Source: an uncultured Winogradskyella sp.
GTDB taxonomy: Bacteria > Bacteroidota > Bacteroidia > Flavobacteriales > Flavobacteriaceae
Direction: 5' to 3'
Assembly: GCF_947498005.1 (NCBI RefSeq)
Contig: NZ_CANMIW010000012.1
Coordinates: 1 to 52,660 of the forward strand
DNA length: 52,660 nucleotides
The notes beneath the pieces are model-generated. The model was not told the origin of the DNA, made no database searches, and was given only the letters and a program-made list of their open reading frames with translations. This document shows positions 8,746-18,523 of this stretch, piece by piece. The translations under genes were made by a program, and so were the position numbers. Every line of letters starts with the position of its first letter. Position 1 is the stretch's first letter.

Positions 8746-9684
8746 TTAGAAAAATCTTGGGGATTTATCGTAACCTTTCCCAAGTTTACCAATATTAAAT
8801 AATAAAAATATTTCGTGAGATCCGGAATTAAAACGACCTAAGTTAGATAAAGTATGGTCATAGGCATATCCTATTCTAACAGCATCAGTCATTGTAAAAT
8901 TCATCATGCCACTTACCGAATCCTCAAAGCGGTAACCTACGCCAAATTCTACTTTATTGTGAATTAAAACATTTGCGGTTAAATCTACAGATAGACGTGC
9001 GCCATCCACATGTTTTGCCATAAATGCATGTTTAAATTTATAATTTTCTCCAAAATCGATAACATACCCACCTGTAAAAAATACATGAATTTTATCTACA
9101 CCTTCTGTTACAATTCCACTGTCTTCTTGTAAATATTTAGTTTCTAATAAATTTGGAGCCGAAAGCCCTAAATAATAATGTTCTGAGAATAAAAACAACC
9201 CTGCTCCAATATTTGGAAAAATATGGTTAATGTTTTCAGCATATGCTGGATCAGGTAGTGGGTCAGAATATACAAAGCCATCAAAATTAGTGCTGAAAAA
9301 TGTCGCTCCGGCTTTAACGCCAAAGGAAAGTTTTGTAGTCTGACCTACGGGTAGTACATAAGCAATATCTGCATATGCATTGGTTTGTTTAACGACATCT
9401 CCAATTTCATCATGTACAAAAGAAATACCTCCTTCTAAACGATCTGTTATGGTTGAATGTGCAAAAAAAGTGGCGGTTGTTGGTCCTCCAATGGATCTAG
9501 CCCATTGAGATCTGTATAGTAAACCTAAATTCATTTTAGAACTATCATCTGTAGCGTAAGCAGGATTAATTACACTCATATTATACATGTATTGTGTATA
9601 CTGAGCATCTTGCTGCGCATGAGAAAATAACCCTAAAACTAGAATTATAATTGTTATGCTATATGTTTTTATTTTACTGATCAT
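8746..9684 (-). CDS. PorP/SprF-family type IX secretion system membrane protein
   Basis: SprF-like proteins are outer-membrane barrels needed for secretion or surface attachment of one particular T9SS type B protein, as SprF is for SprB in Flavobacterium johnsoniae. The 312 residues show a signal peptide (ending FSHAQ) and the family start QQDAQYTQYMYNMSVINPAY. RSQWARSIGGPTT and strands up to the C-terminal HEIFLLFNIGK follow. It lies 15 bases downstream of the giant adhesin gene and 10 bases before the OmpA-type gene. The position strongly suggests it is the dedicated partner of that adhesin. Confidence 0.93.
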   Translation of the reverse strand: MISKIKTYSITIIILVLGLFSHAQQDAQYTQYMYNMSVINPAYATDDSSKMNLGLLYRSQWARSIGGPTTATFFAHSTITDRLEGGISFVHDEIGDVVKQTNAYADIAYVLPVGQTTKLSFGVKAGATFFSTNFDGFVYSDPLPDPAYAENINHIFPNIGAGLFLFSEHYYLGLSAPNLLETKYLQEDSGIVTEGVDKIHVFFTGGYVIDFGENYKFKHAFMAKHVDGARLSVDLTANVLIHNKVEFGVGYRFEDSVSGMMNFTMTDAVRIGYAYDHTLSNLGRFNSGSHEIFLLFNIGKLGKGYDKSPRFF

Positions 9685-9699
9685 TTTAAAGTTTCATAA

Positions 9700-12600
9700 T
9701 TATCTATTTAAATAGACTCGTCCTTGTACAGCTTCTGTAATGCCATCATTAAATTCAAGTATATAAAAATAAACACCTACAGGTAGAACGGTATTGTTGT
9801 TTTTCCAAGTACCATCCCATTTAGGTGTATTAATATCGCCTTCATAGAGTATATTACCATATCTGTTATAAATACTCAGTTTAAAATTTGGGTAAAGATC
9901 ATTTAAGAAAAGAATATCAAAAACGTCATTTATATTATCTCCATTTGGTGAAAAACCATCAGGAATTAATAAATCTCCTATACACTCAATAAAACTAATA
10001 CTTACTTCTAATCTAATATTACTTTCACAACCATTAGTAGATCTAATTGCGCCATAATAAATAACACCCTCTTGTAACTCTGTTGTTGTAGAGTATAACG
10101 TTCCGTTTATAGGCTCATCATACCATACTATATTACCTCCTTGTACAACATTGCTAGATAAATCTGCAATGGTTGATTCTTGTTCTGCACAAAATTCGGT
10201 TCCATTTTCAATAAGTTCTGGAGTTTCAATTTCTTCCACAAATATTTTAATAGGATTAACAAAGCTTGTGTCTGCATTACAAGTTTGACCAAGTAAGAAT
10301 AATTGAGATAAAGCTACTTCAGTTTCACCAGGATTCTGTAATAATGATTGTGGTATAGTAAATGAAGCTGTACCATTGACCACTGAAATTACCACTGTAT
10401 TGGTAGAGGAATTGGCAAGACTTAATTGATATACAATGGCATAATTACCATCAGCTAATTGTGTAGCTCCAGTAATATTAATAATAGCATCTTCTTGGCC
10501 TATACACACTACATTATCATCTTGAACTTCCATGGTTAGACCAGTTACATCAGGGAAATCTACGATGTCTACTGTAACTGTAGCTACACTCGTTATATTA
10601 CATTCTACCGTGATAATTGAGTAGGTATAAACTCCTGTAGCGTCAACGAGAGGATCAAAAACTCCAGTTCCACTTGCCAGAGCTGGAGACCATGTACCAC
10701 CTGCTACAGGTGCACCTCCCAAGCTGTCAAATAAATCAACTTGGTTGGTATTGTCTATACAAATATTTAGAATGGCATCACTACCAGCACTTGGTATTGT
10801 ATTTATAGTAACCACCACATCTGCGGTTGCTGGTGGACATGACGACGAACTATTAGAAACGGTATAGGTATATGTTCCTTCTGCATCTAAAGCTGGATCA
10901 AAAACACCAGTTCCACTTGACAGTGCTGGCGACCAAGTTCCTCCAGTTTCGGGAGTACCTCCTAAGCTGTCAAATAAATCACTAGGTAAATCATTAATAC
11001 AAAATTCGATTGCTCCATTTGTTCCTGCATTATTTTCTGTAGAAAAAGTAACATCAACTGTTGCTGAACTTGTGCCACACGATGAAGTGATTGTGTATGT
11101 GTAAATACCTTCTGAATCAGAATTAGGATCAAAGATACCTGAGCCGCTTGTTAGTGTTGGAGACCATGTTCCGCCACCTTCAGGCGTGCCTATTAGACTA
11201 TCAAATAAGTCAACAGATCCTATTGAAATACATAAGTCTAGTATTCCATTATTACCAGCATCTGGTCCTTCTGTAAATGTAACTACTACATCTGCCGTAG
11301 CTGTTGGGCAGCTAGATGAACTGCTTGAGATTGTATAAGTGTAGGTGCCTGCTAAATCTACTGCAGGATTAAAGACTCCAGTACCACTCGCGAGTGCTGG
11401 AGACCATGTACCACCAACTTGAGGTGTGCCACCTAAACTGTTAAATAAATCTGTTAATGGATCAGTATTACAAAACTCAATAGAGCCATCTGTTCCTGCA
11501 TCATTTAAAGCAGAGAAATTTACTGTTACAGTAGCTGAACTTGTACCACATGAATTAGTTATTTGGTATGTGTAAGTTCCCTCTAAATCAATAGTTGGAT
11601 CAAAAACTCCTGTTCCACTTGTAAGTACAGGCGACCAAGTTCCACCCATTTCAGGAATACCAGAAAGACTATCAAATAAATCTACAGTCGCTGTACTATT
11701 ACATAAGTTAAGTGTTCCGTTGTTTCCTGCATTTGCTAATTGATCTATTGTTACTGTTATCTCTGCAGTTGCAGTTGGGCAATTAGATGCACTATTAGAA
11801 ATGGTATATGTGTATGTTCCGGCTGCATCTATTGACGGATCAAAAATGCCAGTTCCACTAACTAGAGCAGGTGTCCATAGTCCTCCTGTATTAGGTGTTC
11901 CTCCTAAGCTGTCAAATAAATCAACAGAAGTGTCTGTATTACAAAGTACTATAGATCCATTTGTTCCCGCGTCATTCAATTCTGAGAATGTAACTACAAC
12001 TTCAGCTGAGTCCATTCCACATGAATTATTTAATGTATAGGTGTAAGTGCCTTCTAAGTCAATGTTTGGATCAAAAATACCTGTGCCACTTGTTAATGCA
12101 GGAGTCCAAGTTCCTCCTGTTTCTGGAGTTCCTGCAAGACTATCAAAAAGATCTACTGTTGCTGTACTGTTACATAAGTTTAAAGTTCCGTTATTACCAG
12201 CGTTAGGACTTTCAGTAACAGTAACTATGACATTGGCTTCTGCACTTGGACAGTCAGACGCACTATTAAATATCGTATAAGTGTATGTGCCTGAAGCATC
12301 GATAGCAGGATTAAAAACTCCTGTGCCACTTGCCAATGTTGGAGACCATGTTCCTCCAACTTGTGGAGTGCCACCTAGGCTATTGAACAAATCTATAGTT
12401 GCATCGGATTCACATAATTCTAAAGTACCATTTGTGCCTGCATCATTTAAATCTGAGTAAGAGACTGAAACGTTCGCAGAGCTAGTACCACATGAGTTAG
12501 TTAATGTGTATGTATAGACACCTTCAGGATCTATGTTAGGATCAAAAACTCCTGTTCCACTCGTTAATGCTGGCGACCATGTTCCACCAGTTTCAGGTGT

Positions 12601-15600
12601 TCCCGCCAAACTATCAAATAAATCTAAAGACGTAGTACTATTACACAAGTTTAAAGTTCCGTTGTTACCAGCGTCTGGACCTTGTATCACATTAACAGTT
12701 ACTTCTGCTGTAACACTAGGGCATAATGAATCAGTATTAGATACAGTATACGTATAAACACCGCCATTATCTAAACTTGGATCAAAAATTCCAGTTCCAC
12801 TATTAAGTGCAGGCGACCATGTTCCTCCAGAATCTGGTGTACCGCCTAAACTATTAAATAGGTCTATACTAGAATCTGTTGCACACAACTCTATAGTTCC
12901 ATCTGTTCCTGCATCATTTAAATTAGTAAATGTTACCGTAACATCCGCAGAGCTCATTCCGCATATATTTGAAATGGTATAGGTATACACACCTTCTGGG
13001 TCAACATTGGGATCAAAAATACCAGTTCCACTACTAAGTGCAGGAGACCAAGTTCCATCGGTTTGAGTAACACCTGTAAGGCTATTAAATAAGTCTACTG
13101 TAGCCGTGTTGTTACACAAATTGAGGGTTCCGTCATTACTACTATTTAATTCTTGAGGAAATATTACTGTAATAGTTGCGCTATCATCAGGACATATTGT
13201 GGTACTATTAGATACAGTATAAGAGTAAGTCCCAGCTGAATCTATGGATGGATCAAATATGCCAGTTCCGCTATTAAGAGTAGGAGACCAAATGCCTCCT
13301 AAATCTGGCGAACCACCTAAGCTATCAAAAAGATTTATTGCTGCATCATTTGTACAAATTTCTACAATTCCATTAATTCCAGCTTGATTAGCGTCATCAA
13401 CACTAACGGAAACAGTAGCTGTACTATTTCCGCAGTTAACTGTGGTTATAGTGTAAGTGTAGGTTCCTACTGTATCTAAATTTGGATTAAATATTCCTGT
13501 GCCGCTACTAAGCGATGGCGACCAAGCTCCTCCTGTTTGAGGTGTGCCTTCAAGACTATCAAATAAATCTGCATTAAAATCTAAACTACATAAGATTAAT
13601 GTTCCGTCTAGACCAGCATCTGGCGAAACCTCTATTGATACGTTTACAGTTGCAGTATCGTCAGGACAAAGTCCTGTTCCTGTTGTGGTATAAGTATATA
13701 TACCTTCTGGGTCAACTAATGGATCAAACAATCCTGAGCCACTATTAAGTGCAGGTGTCCAAACACCGCCTGTAGTAGGTGTACCACCTAAACTATCAAA
13801 TAAATCAATTAATCCATCTTCAGAACATGCAGTTACGGCACCATCTAGTCCAGCACTAGCAAATGCAGAAACTGATATAGTTACGGTCGCAGAAGCATCA
13901 GCACAAGGATCAGTTCCAGTAACTGTATACGTATAAGTACCATCTGCATCAATCAATGGGTCAAATAAACTTGAGCCACTATTAAGCACAGGTGACCAAA
14001 CACCACCTGCATCTGGAGTACCGTTTAAGGTGGTAAATAAATCTACTATTCCTTCGTTGTCACATAGAATTAATGTGGCATTTTGACCAGCATTAGGTTC
14101 TTCAATAATTATAACTTCAACTTCAGCTGAAACATCAGGACAAGGCGCAGTACCTGTAATTGTATATGTGTAAATTCCCGGAGCATCAACCGCTGGGTCA
14201 AAAACGCCAGTTCCGCTTGAAAGGGCAGGCGACCATGATCCTCCAGTTTCAGGTGAGCCACCTAAATTAGAAAATAGGTCTACGATAGTTAAATCATTGC
14301 TACATATTTCTAGGACACCGTTTAATCCGGCATCAGATAATGAATTAATAACCACTGTGACTGTAGCAGAATCTCCAGGGCAAGGTATGGTATCTGGAAA
14401 GGTATAAGTATATACTGTAGCAGGATCAATTAAAGGATCAAAAATGCCTGTTCCACTGTTCAAAGCAGGTGACCATGTTCCTCCTGTATCTGGTGTTCCT
14501 CCAAGGCTATCGAATAAATCTATAGTGCCAACATTGTCACATATTTCAACACTACCATTTTCTCCAGCATCGCTAAAATCATTTACAGTTACATCAACGG
14601 TTGATGTGGCATCTGCACAAGGAGAAGTTCCACTTACCGTATAGGTGTAAATTCCTGAGGGATCAACAGCTGGATCAAAAATACTAGTTCCACTAGCTAA
14701 AGCAGGCGACCAAATACCACCAGCCTCTGGTGTACCACCTAAACTTAAAAATAAATCGATAGAACTGTCTATACTACAGAGTAATTCTGAACTGTTTGTA
14801 CCTGCGTTTGGCGCATCAATAATTGACACTGTTACGGTTGCGGAATCATCAGGACAGCTGTTATTTGAAGGTACAGTATATGTGTAAACTCCAGAAGTAT
14901 CGAGATTAGGATTATAAACACCCGTGCCACTATTTAATGCAGGTGACCAATTACCACCAGTTTCTGGTGTACCACCTAAAGAAGAAAATAAATCATAAGT
15001 TGTGCCTGTTTCGTTTTCACATACATCTAAAATACCATCATTACCAGCATCAGGTCCAGTTTCCAGAAGAACTAATACACTTAATCTTCCGAGACTTTCA
15101 CAAGGAGGATCCACAGTTGTTGCATAATATGTTTGTCCATTTATTAATGGTGTTGTTGGAGCTAAAGGAAAAGAGGAAAAGAGTGATATGTACCAATTAT
15201 TGTTACCACTAGCTACTAAATCGCCTACAGTAGGTGTTGAACCAGATGAGATACAAAATTCTTGAATCATGTCTCCAGTAGGTGTAGGATTTAAACCTAC
15301 ATTTACTAGAACGGCAAGCCTTGATGTTCTACAACTTCCGTCAGGAATTGCTTGATCAGCGTAATAAATAGCTTCATCTATTAACACATCAGTATTATTT
15401 AACGGTATTCCTCCTGTTGATGATAAATACCATTGTACATCATTTCCTGCAGCGACCAAATCTCCAACAGTAGCTAGAGATGCCGACTCTACACAAAAAC
15501 CTTGAAAATTGTCACCAATTGGTTGAATATATATTGTAATATCTACACGTTGACGTGCACCACATGTACCAGTGCTATCATCTGCATAATAATCTTCACC

Positions 15601-15849
15601 ATTTATAAGATTGTCCGAATTAGACAGAGGAATTGTTGAAGTCGCAGTATCGTACCAAACAATACCACCACCATTATCTGTAGCAATTAAATCACCTACT
15701 AAAACAGATTGGGTATTACATAAAATCTGATTGCTTTCTGTAACCGTAGGACACTGTGCATTAACACTAGTTAAAACACCTGAAATTGAAATAAGAAGAA
15801 ACGCTAATAGTATAGAATAACTTTTAAAACTGTACTTTTTGGCTTTCAT
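9700..15849 (-). CDS. Giant repetitive cell-surface adhesin with T9SS type B sorting domain
   Basis: The 2049-residue protein has a signal peptide (1-32, ending VNAQ) and three non-identical Ig-like domains (about 33-267). Nineteen tandem Ig-like repeats of 77-81 residues follow (268-1767). Each repeat carries DLFDSLGGTPxxGGxWSPAL, SGTGxFDP and TYTYT motifs and two cysteines that could form a disulfide. Further Ig-like sequence (1768-1954) leads to the gliding-motility-associated C-terminal domain (about 1955-2049; SPNGDNINDVF, YNRYGNILYEG, WDGTW). That domain directs export through the T9SS to the cell surface. A surface adhesin or SprB-like role is inferred. No enzymatic domain is visible. 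It heads an operon with a PorP/SprF protein and an OmpA-type anchor, and a good promoter lies about 110 bases upstream. Confidence 0.95.
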   Translation of the reverse strand: MKAKKYSFKSYSILLAFLLISISGVLTSVNAQCPTVTESNQILCNTQSVLVGDLIATDNGGGIVWYDTATSTIPLSNSDNLINGEDYYADDSTGTCGARQRVDITIYIQPIGDNFQGFCVESASLATVGDLVAAGNDVQWYLSSTGGIPLNNTDVLIDEAIYYADQAIPDGSCRTSRLAVLVNVGLNPTPTGDMIQEFCISSGSTPTVGDLVASGNNNWYISLFSSFPLAPTTPLINGQTYYATTVDPPCESLGRLSVLVLLETGPDAGNDGILDVCENETGTTYDLFSSLGGTPETGGNWSPALNSGTGVYNPNLDTSGVYTYTVPSNNSCPDDSATVTVSIIDAPNAGTNSSELLCSIDSSIDLFLSLGGTPEAGGIWSPALASGTSIFDPAVDPSGIYTYTVSGTSPCADATSTVDVTVNDFSDAGENGSVEICDNVGTIDLFDSLGGTPDTGGTWSPALNSGTGIFDPLIDPATVYTYTFPDTIPCPGDSATVTVVINSLSDAGLNGVLEICSNDLTIVDLFSNLGGSPETGGSWSPALSSGTGVFDPAVDAPGIYTYTITGTAPCPDVSAEVEVIIIEEPNAGQNATLILCDNEGIVDLFTTLNGTPDAGGVWSPVLNSGSSLFDPLIDADGTYTYTVTGTDPCADASATVTISVSAFASAGLDGAVTACSEDGLIDLFDSLGGTPTTGGVWTPALNSGSGLFDPLVDPEGIYTYTTTGTGLCPDDTATVNVSIEVSPDAGLDGTLILCSLDFNADLFDSLEGTPQTGGAWSPSLSSGTGIFNPNLDTVGTYTYTITTVNCGNSTATVSVSVDDANQAGINGIVEICTNDAAINLFDSLGGSPDLGGIWSPTLNSGTGIFDPSIDSAGTYSYTVSNSTTICPDDSATITVIFPQELNSSNDGTLNLCNNTATVDLFNSLTGVTQTDGTWSPALSSGTGIFDPNVDPEGVYTYTISNICGMSSADVTVTFTNLNDAGTDGTIELCATDSSIDLFNSLGGTPDSGGTWSPALNSGTGIFDPSLDNGGVYTYTVSNTDSLCPSVTAEVTVNVIQGPDAGNNGTLNLCNSTTSLDLFDSLAGTPETGGTWSPALTSGTGVFDPNIDPEGVYTYTLTNSCGTSSANVSVSYSDLNDAGTNGTLELCESDATIDLFNSLGGTPQVGGTWSPTLASGTGVFNPAIDASGTYTYTIFNSASDCPSAEANVIVTVTESPNAGNNGTLNLCNSTATVDLFDSLAGTPETGGTWTPALTSGTGIFDPNIDLEGTYTYTLNNSCGMDSAEVVVTFSELNDAGTNGSIVLCNTDTSVDLFDSLGGTPNTGGLWTPALVSGTGIFDPSIDAAGTYTYTISNSASNCPTATAEITVTIDQLANAGNNGTLNLCNSTATVDLFDSLSGIPEMGGTWSPVLTSGTGVFDPTIDLEGTYTYQITNSCGTSSATVTVNFSALNDAGTDGSIEFCNTDPLTDLFNSLGGTPQVGGTWSPALASGTGVFNPAVDLAGTYTYTISSSSSSCPTATADVVVTFTEGPDAGNNGILDLCISIGSVDLFDSLIGTPEGGGTWSPTLTSGSGIFDPNSDSEGIYTYTITSSCGTSSATVDVTFSTENNAGTNGAIEFCINDLPSDLFDSLGGTPETGGTWSPALSSGTGVFDPALDAEGTYTYTVSNSSSSCPPATADVVVTINTIPSAGSDAILNICIDNTNQVDLFDSLGGAPVAGGTWSPALASGTGVFDPLVDATGVYTYSIITVECNITSVATVTVDIVDFPDVTGLTMEVQDDNVVCIGQEDAIINITGATQLADGNYAIVYQLSLANSSTNTVVISVVNGTASFTIPQSLLQNPGETEVALSQLFLLGQTCNADTSFVNPIKIFVEEIETPELIENGTEFCAEQESTIADLSSNVVQGGNIVWYDEPINGTLYSTTTELQEGVIYYGAIRSTNGCESNIRLEVSISFIECIGDLLIPDGFSPNGDNINDVFDILFLNDLYPNFKLSIYNRYGNILYEGDINTPKWDGTWKNNNTVLPVGVYFYILEFNDGITEAVQGRVYLNR
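10549..15048 (-). repeat. Array of 19 Ig-like coding repeats in the adhesin
   Basis: Nineteen consecutive in-frame units of 77-81 codons cover residues 268-1767. Each has a Cys near position 10 and another near 60-66, and WSPAL-type and TYTYT-type motifs at fixed places. The DNA copies are similar but not identical. The antisense open frames seen across this stretch come from the repeat's periodic codon use and are not genes. Confidence 0.95.
10789..13143 (-). repeat. Five tandem copies of a two-domain (471-bp) unit inside the adhesin
   Basis: Repeats 9-18 (residues 903-1687) alternate strictly. A 77-residue form has NLCN and a late CG motif (SCGTSSA). An 80-residue form has ELC/EFC and a late CP motif. 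Together they make five 157-residue pairs, as expected if a two-domain unit was duplicated repeatedly. Repeats 1-8 and 19 do not show the alternation. Confidence 0.85.
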
Positions 15850-15957
15850 TAAAAAAATTTAAATAATTACTTTTAGTTGAAATCGATGCCATGGATTAAG
15901 AACAGCAAGTTCAAAATAAAATCGTTGTCTTGCTAATTTGTAAGATTAAGGGGGAAA

Positions 15958-15988
15958 CAAATATATGTAAATAGCGTTTACATAGCAA
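15958..15988 (-). promoter_or_regulatory. Promoter of the adhesin operon
   Basis: On the minus strand TTG (15988-15986) and TATATTTG (15965-15958) are separated by 20 bases, an exact fit to the Bacteroidota consensus. It would give a leader of about 100 bases before the adhesin start at 15849. Confidence 0.75.
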
Positions 15989-16040
15989 AATTAAAATATG
16001 ACAGTTTTAAAGTATTTTTTTATTTCTTTGGTTAAAAGTG

Positions 16041-18158
16041 TTAATCTACTTCTATTAATCCTTCATTTGAATTGTATTGTAACAAATGAAGACCTGAATT
16101 AGAATAATTTGAGGCATTAGATTTTTTGTATTCAAACCTTAAGTGAGGGTGTTCTGTTACGATATTATTAGCAGTTTCTTCAAATGAAGTATTTTGCGCT
16201 AATCTCAGTAAAATATCCAATGTAATATCAAACCCTAATATAGCATGTCTCGATGGTGCTATTTCGAATACATCCTTATAACTACGTTTAAAATCCTTGA
16301 TATCTTTTTTGTTTTGAGGGTCTAAAACAGAAGGGAAGATAAGTTTTAAAACACGAAATCTCATATCGGAAACTTGGCCTTGTTTTGGTATTAAAGCAGA
16401 TTCTAATAAGGCTAGTTCAATATTATAATTCGATAATTTGCTCATTAATGCAGTAGTTGAATTTAGAAACACACTGGTTTTATCACTATCTAATATTACA
16501 TAATTTAGCTTATTAGTACTTAAAGCATTTTCTAATACATTAGGACTAAAATTTCCTGAATTATCAACTTTTAAAAATTTTGCGTTAGGAATAATACTTT
16601 GTACTAACACTTTATTCTTAGATTCCTCCTCTTCACTTACTACAATTACTCTAGCATTTTGCAATGCTAAATAATTTAAAGTTTTAATTTTTTGAAACTC
16701 ATCACTAGGTATTGTTTTGTAGATTTGGCTACTATCATTAGCAACTAAATTAGATTCTATATCAACTACAGCGACATCTTCATTAGAATTAATTTTAGGA
16801 AAATGTGATGGATTGTCTAAAAAAGGAACAAGAAGTACATTTTTTTGGTGTGTACTATTGATGTCAAGTTTTGTTTTGGCTATGTTTTTCTTAATTAAAG
16901 TAACATCAAAATCTAAATTTAGAGCTTTAGCAGAATCAATAGCAATTTGAGCACCTTGGAAAAAATCAATGTAAAATTGTTGGTCAGGATCTGCGTTAAC
17001 CATGTTTTGTCTTTCCTCAGGAGAACTAAGCTCTTGGCTAGAAAACGGTGTGTAAAAATATAAACCTGTTGTGGTTTCAGTATTTAAATTTGAAAATAAT
17101 TGCGCATTTCTATTACTCGTATTTACAAGAATTTCATTGGTAGTATTATCTAAATTAACAGCAGTAGATTGCGTGTTCTGATTCGGGTTTCTAGGCATTT
17201 TGATAATGTCACCTTTGTTAACAGCATCTCTCAAGCTAGGGTTTAATGTCATAAGGTCTTCCATAGACATGCCAGCCTTCCTAGATAAACCATAAAGTGT
17301 TTCCTGAGGTTGAATAGTGTAATCAATGTAATCACCTTCTGTATTACTAATGTTCGTTTCGGTTACAGTATTTGTTTCTGTTGTATTAGATTCGGTATCA
17401 ATACTAGTTATACTGTTTGGCTTGTTGGTGTCTATGCGATGACCTGCCATTAACATGTCTACAATATGTGGATTGTTTTCTTCGAGCTCAGCAATCGTCA
17501 TATTGAAACGTCTTGCTAACTCAAATTTAGTGTCTCCTTTTTGTACTAAATATTCTCCGTCATTAGTTATAACGGAATTTTGGTCAGGTATGATAAGTGT
17601 TTGTCCTATTTGCAAAAACTCTGAAAGTTGACTAGAGTTTGCCGCTTCTAATTGTGCTACACTTATACCATTGTTTCTGGCAATTCCCCATAAAGTTTCT
17701 CCTTTAACGACAATGTGTTCTCCAGGGCCAGCCTTTGGTGCTTGCTCTGCAATTGTATTATCAACATTTATAATGTGTCCTGCTTGCAGCATCCTAACGA
17801 TATGAGGATTCTGTTGCTCTAACATGGCTATGCTTACACCAAATCTCCTTGAAAGTCCAGATTTAGTTTCTCCTCGTTGTACTTCGTAATTAGAAATACC
17901 ATTTGCAGTAACTTCAGTATTTGTTGAGGTCGTGTTATTAGTTGAAGAATTAGGAATTAGTAATGTTCTACCAGCATAAATTACGTCTCTAGAACCAGGA
18001 TTAAGATCAAAAATAGCATTAACGCTTACTCCATATTGTCTTGAAATCTGATAAACACTTTCTCCTTTTTGTATCGAATGGACAATATTATCTTGTTGAG
18101 CAGTTGCCAGTTTAGATCCTAAAATCAAAACTATGATCACCATAAAATATTTCCCCAT
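16041..18158 (-). CDS. Secreted five-LysM protein with periplasmic-binding-protein-like C-terminal domain
   Basis: A signal peptide (1-20, ending LATA) is followed by five LysM domains at about 25-69, 89-133, 147-191, 202-243 and 278-322. LysM domains bind the glycan chains of peptidoglycan, so the protein should sit in the periplasm on the cell wall. Their lead motifs are KGESVYQISRQYG, RGETKSGLSRRFG, KGETLWGIARNNG, KGDTKFELARRFN and QETLYGLSRKAG. Residues about 365-705 look like the two-lobed type 1 periplasmic-binding fold of amino-acid ABC transporter receptors. Similar LysM/receptor proteins are conserved in Flavobacteriia, but their ligand is not known to me. No transporter genes are adjacent. 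It is divergent from der across 365 bases. Confidence 0.85.
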   Translation of the reverse strand: MGKYFMVIIVLILGSKLATAQQDNIVHSIQKGESVYQISRQYGVSVNAIFDLNPGSRDVIYAGRTLLIPNSSTNNTTSTNTEVTANGISNYEVQRGETKSGLSRRFGVSIAMLEQQNPHIVRMLQAGHIINVDNTIAEQAPKAGPGEHIVVKGETLWGIARNNGISVAQLEAANSSQLSEFLQIGQTLIIPDQNSVITNDGEYLVQKGDTKFELARRFNMTIAELEENNPHIVDMLMAGHRIDTNKPNSITSIDTESNTTETNTVTETNISNTEGDYIDYTIQPQETLYGLSRKAGMSMEDLMTLNPSLRDAVNKGDIIKMPRNPNQNTQSTAVNLDNTTNEILVNTSNRNAQLFSNLNTETTTGLYFYTPFSSQELSSPEERQNMVNADPDQQFYIDFFQGAQIAIDSAKALNLDFDVTLIKKNIAKTKLDINSTHQKNVLLVPFLDNPSHFPKINSNEDVAVVDIESNLVANDSSQIYKTIPSDEFQKIKTLNYLALQNARVIVVSEEEESKNKVLVQSIIPNAKFLKVDNSGNFSPNVLENALSTNKLNYVILDSDKTSVFLNSTTALMSKLSNYNIELALLESALIPKQGQVSDMRFRVLKLIFPSVLDPQNKKDIKDFKRSYKDVFEIAPSRHAILGFDITLDILLRLAQNTSFEETANNIVTEHPHLRFEYKKSNASNYSNSGLHLLQYNSNEGLIEVD

Positions 18159-18496
18159 TCTTATTTGAATTTTAATTACTTAATAGCACTTGAATCAAGT
18201 AAACAAGTGCAATTTGGCTTGGTTTTCATCGTGATAAGTATTCAAGAAAAGGGGCGAACTCTTGAGCGATTTAAGCAGTAATTGCCTTACGTTTGATGAT
18301 AAAAAAAACCATTATATATACAAACATTAAAATTACTAAAAATATAAGTGTTATAGTTTTATTTAAGACTTGTTATCAACAGGATATTAACAATATTTTT
18401 TCTGTAATTATCTCATTTATTTAGATTGATATTTTGTTTTTAATTCTGTCTAGTTAAAAGACCTCTAATAGTTAACAATTAGTAATGCTTATGTAC
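18159..18496. other. Intergenic region between divergent LysM gene and der
   Basis: These 338 bases contain no gene. An imperfect inverted repeat CACTTG...CAAGTG lies at about 18188-18210, close to the LysM gene start. I found no complete consensus promoter for the LysM gene. Only the der-proximal end carries a -7 box. Confidence 0.5.
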
Positions 18497-18504
18497 TATC
18501 TTTG
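18497..18504 (+). promoter_or_regulatory. Possible -7 box of the der promoter
   Basis: TATCTTTG fits TAnnTTTG and lies 19 bases before the der start codon. A TTG at the expected distance is missing, so support is partial. Confidence 0.45.
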
Positions 18505-18523
18505 TCGTCTTAAATAATAAATA

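Noticed and set aside
11801..12757. Several plus-strand open frames of 61-79 codons opposite the adhesin gene
   Set aside because: They repeat at the same spacing as the adhesin domains and encode the same antisense motif (VPLxxAGxHxPPVxGVP). They are shadows of the repeat's codon use, with no start signals.
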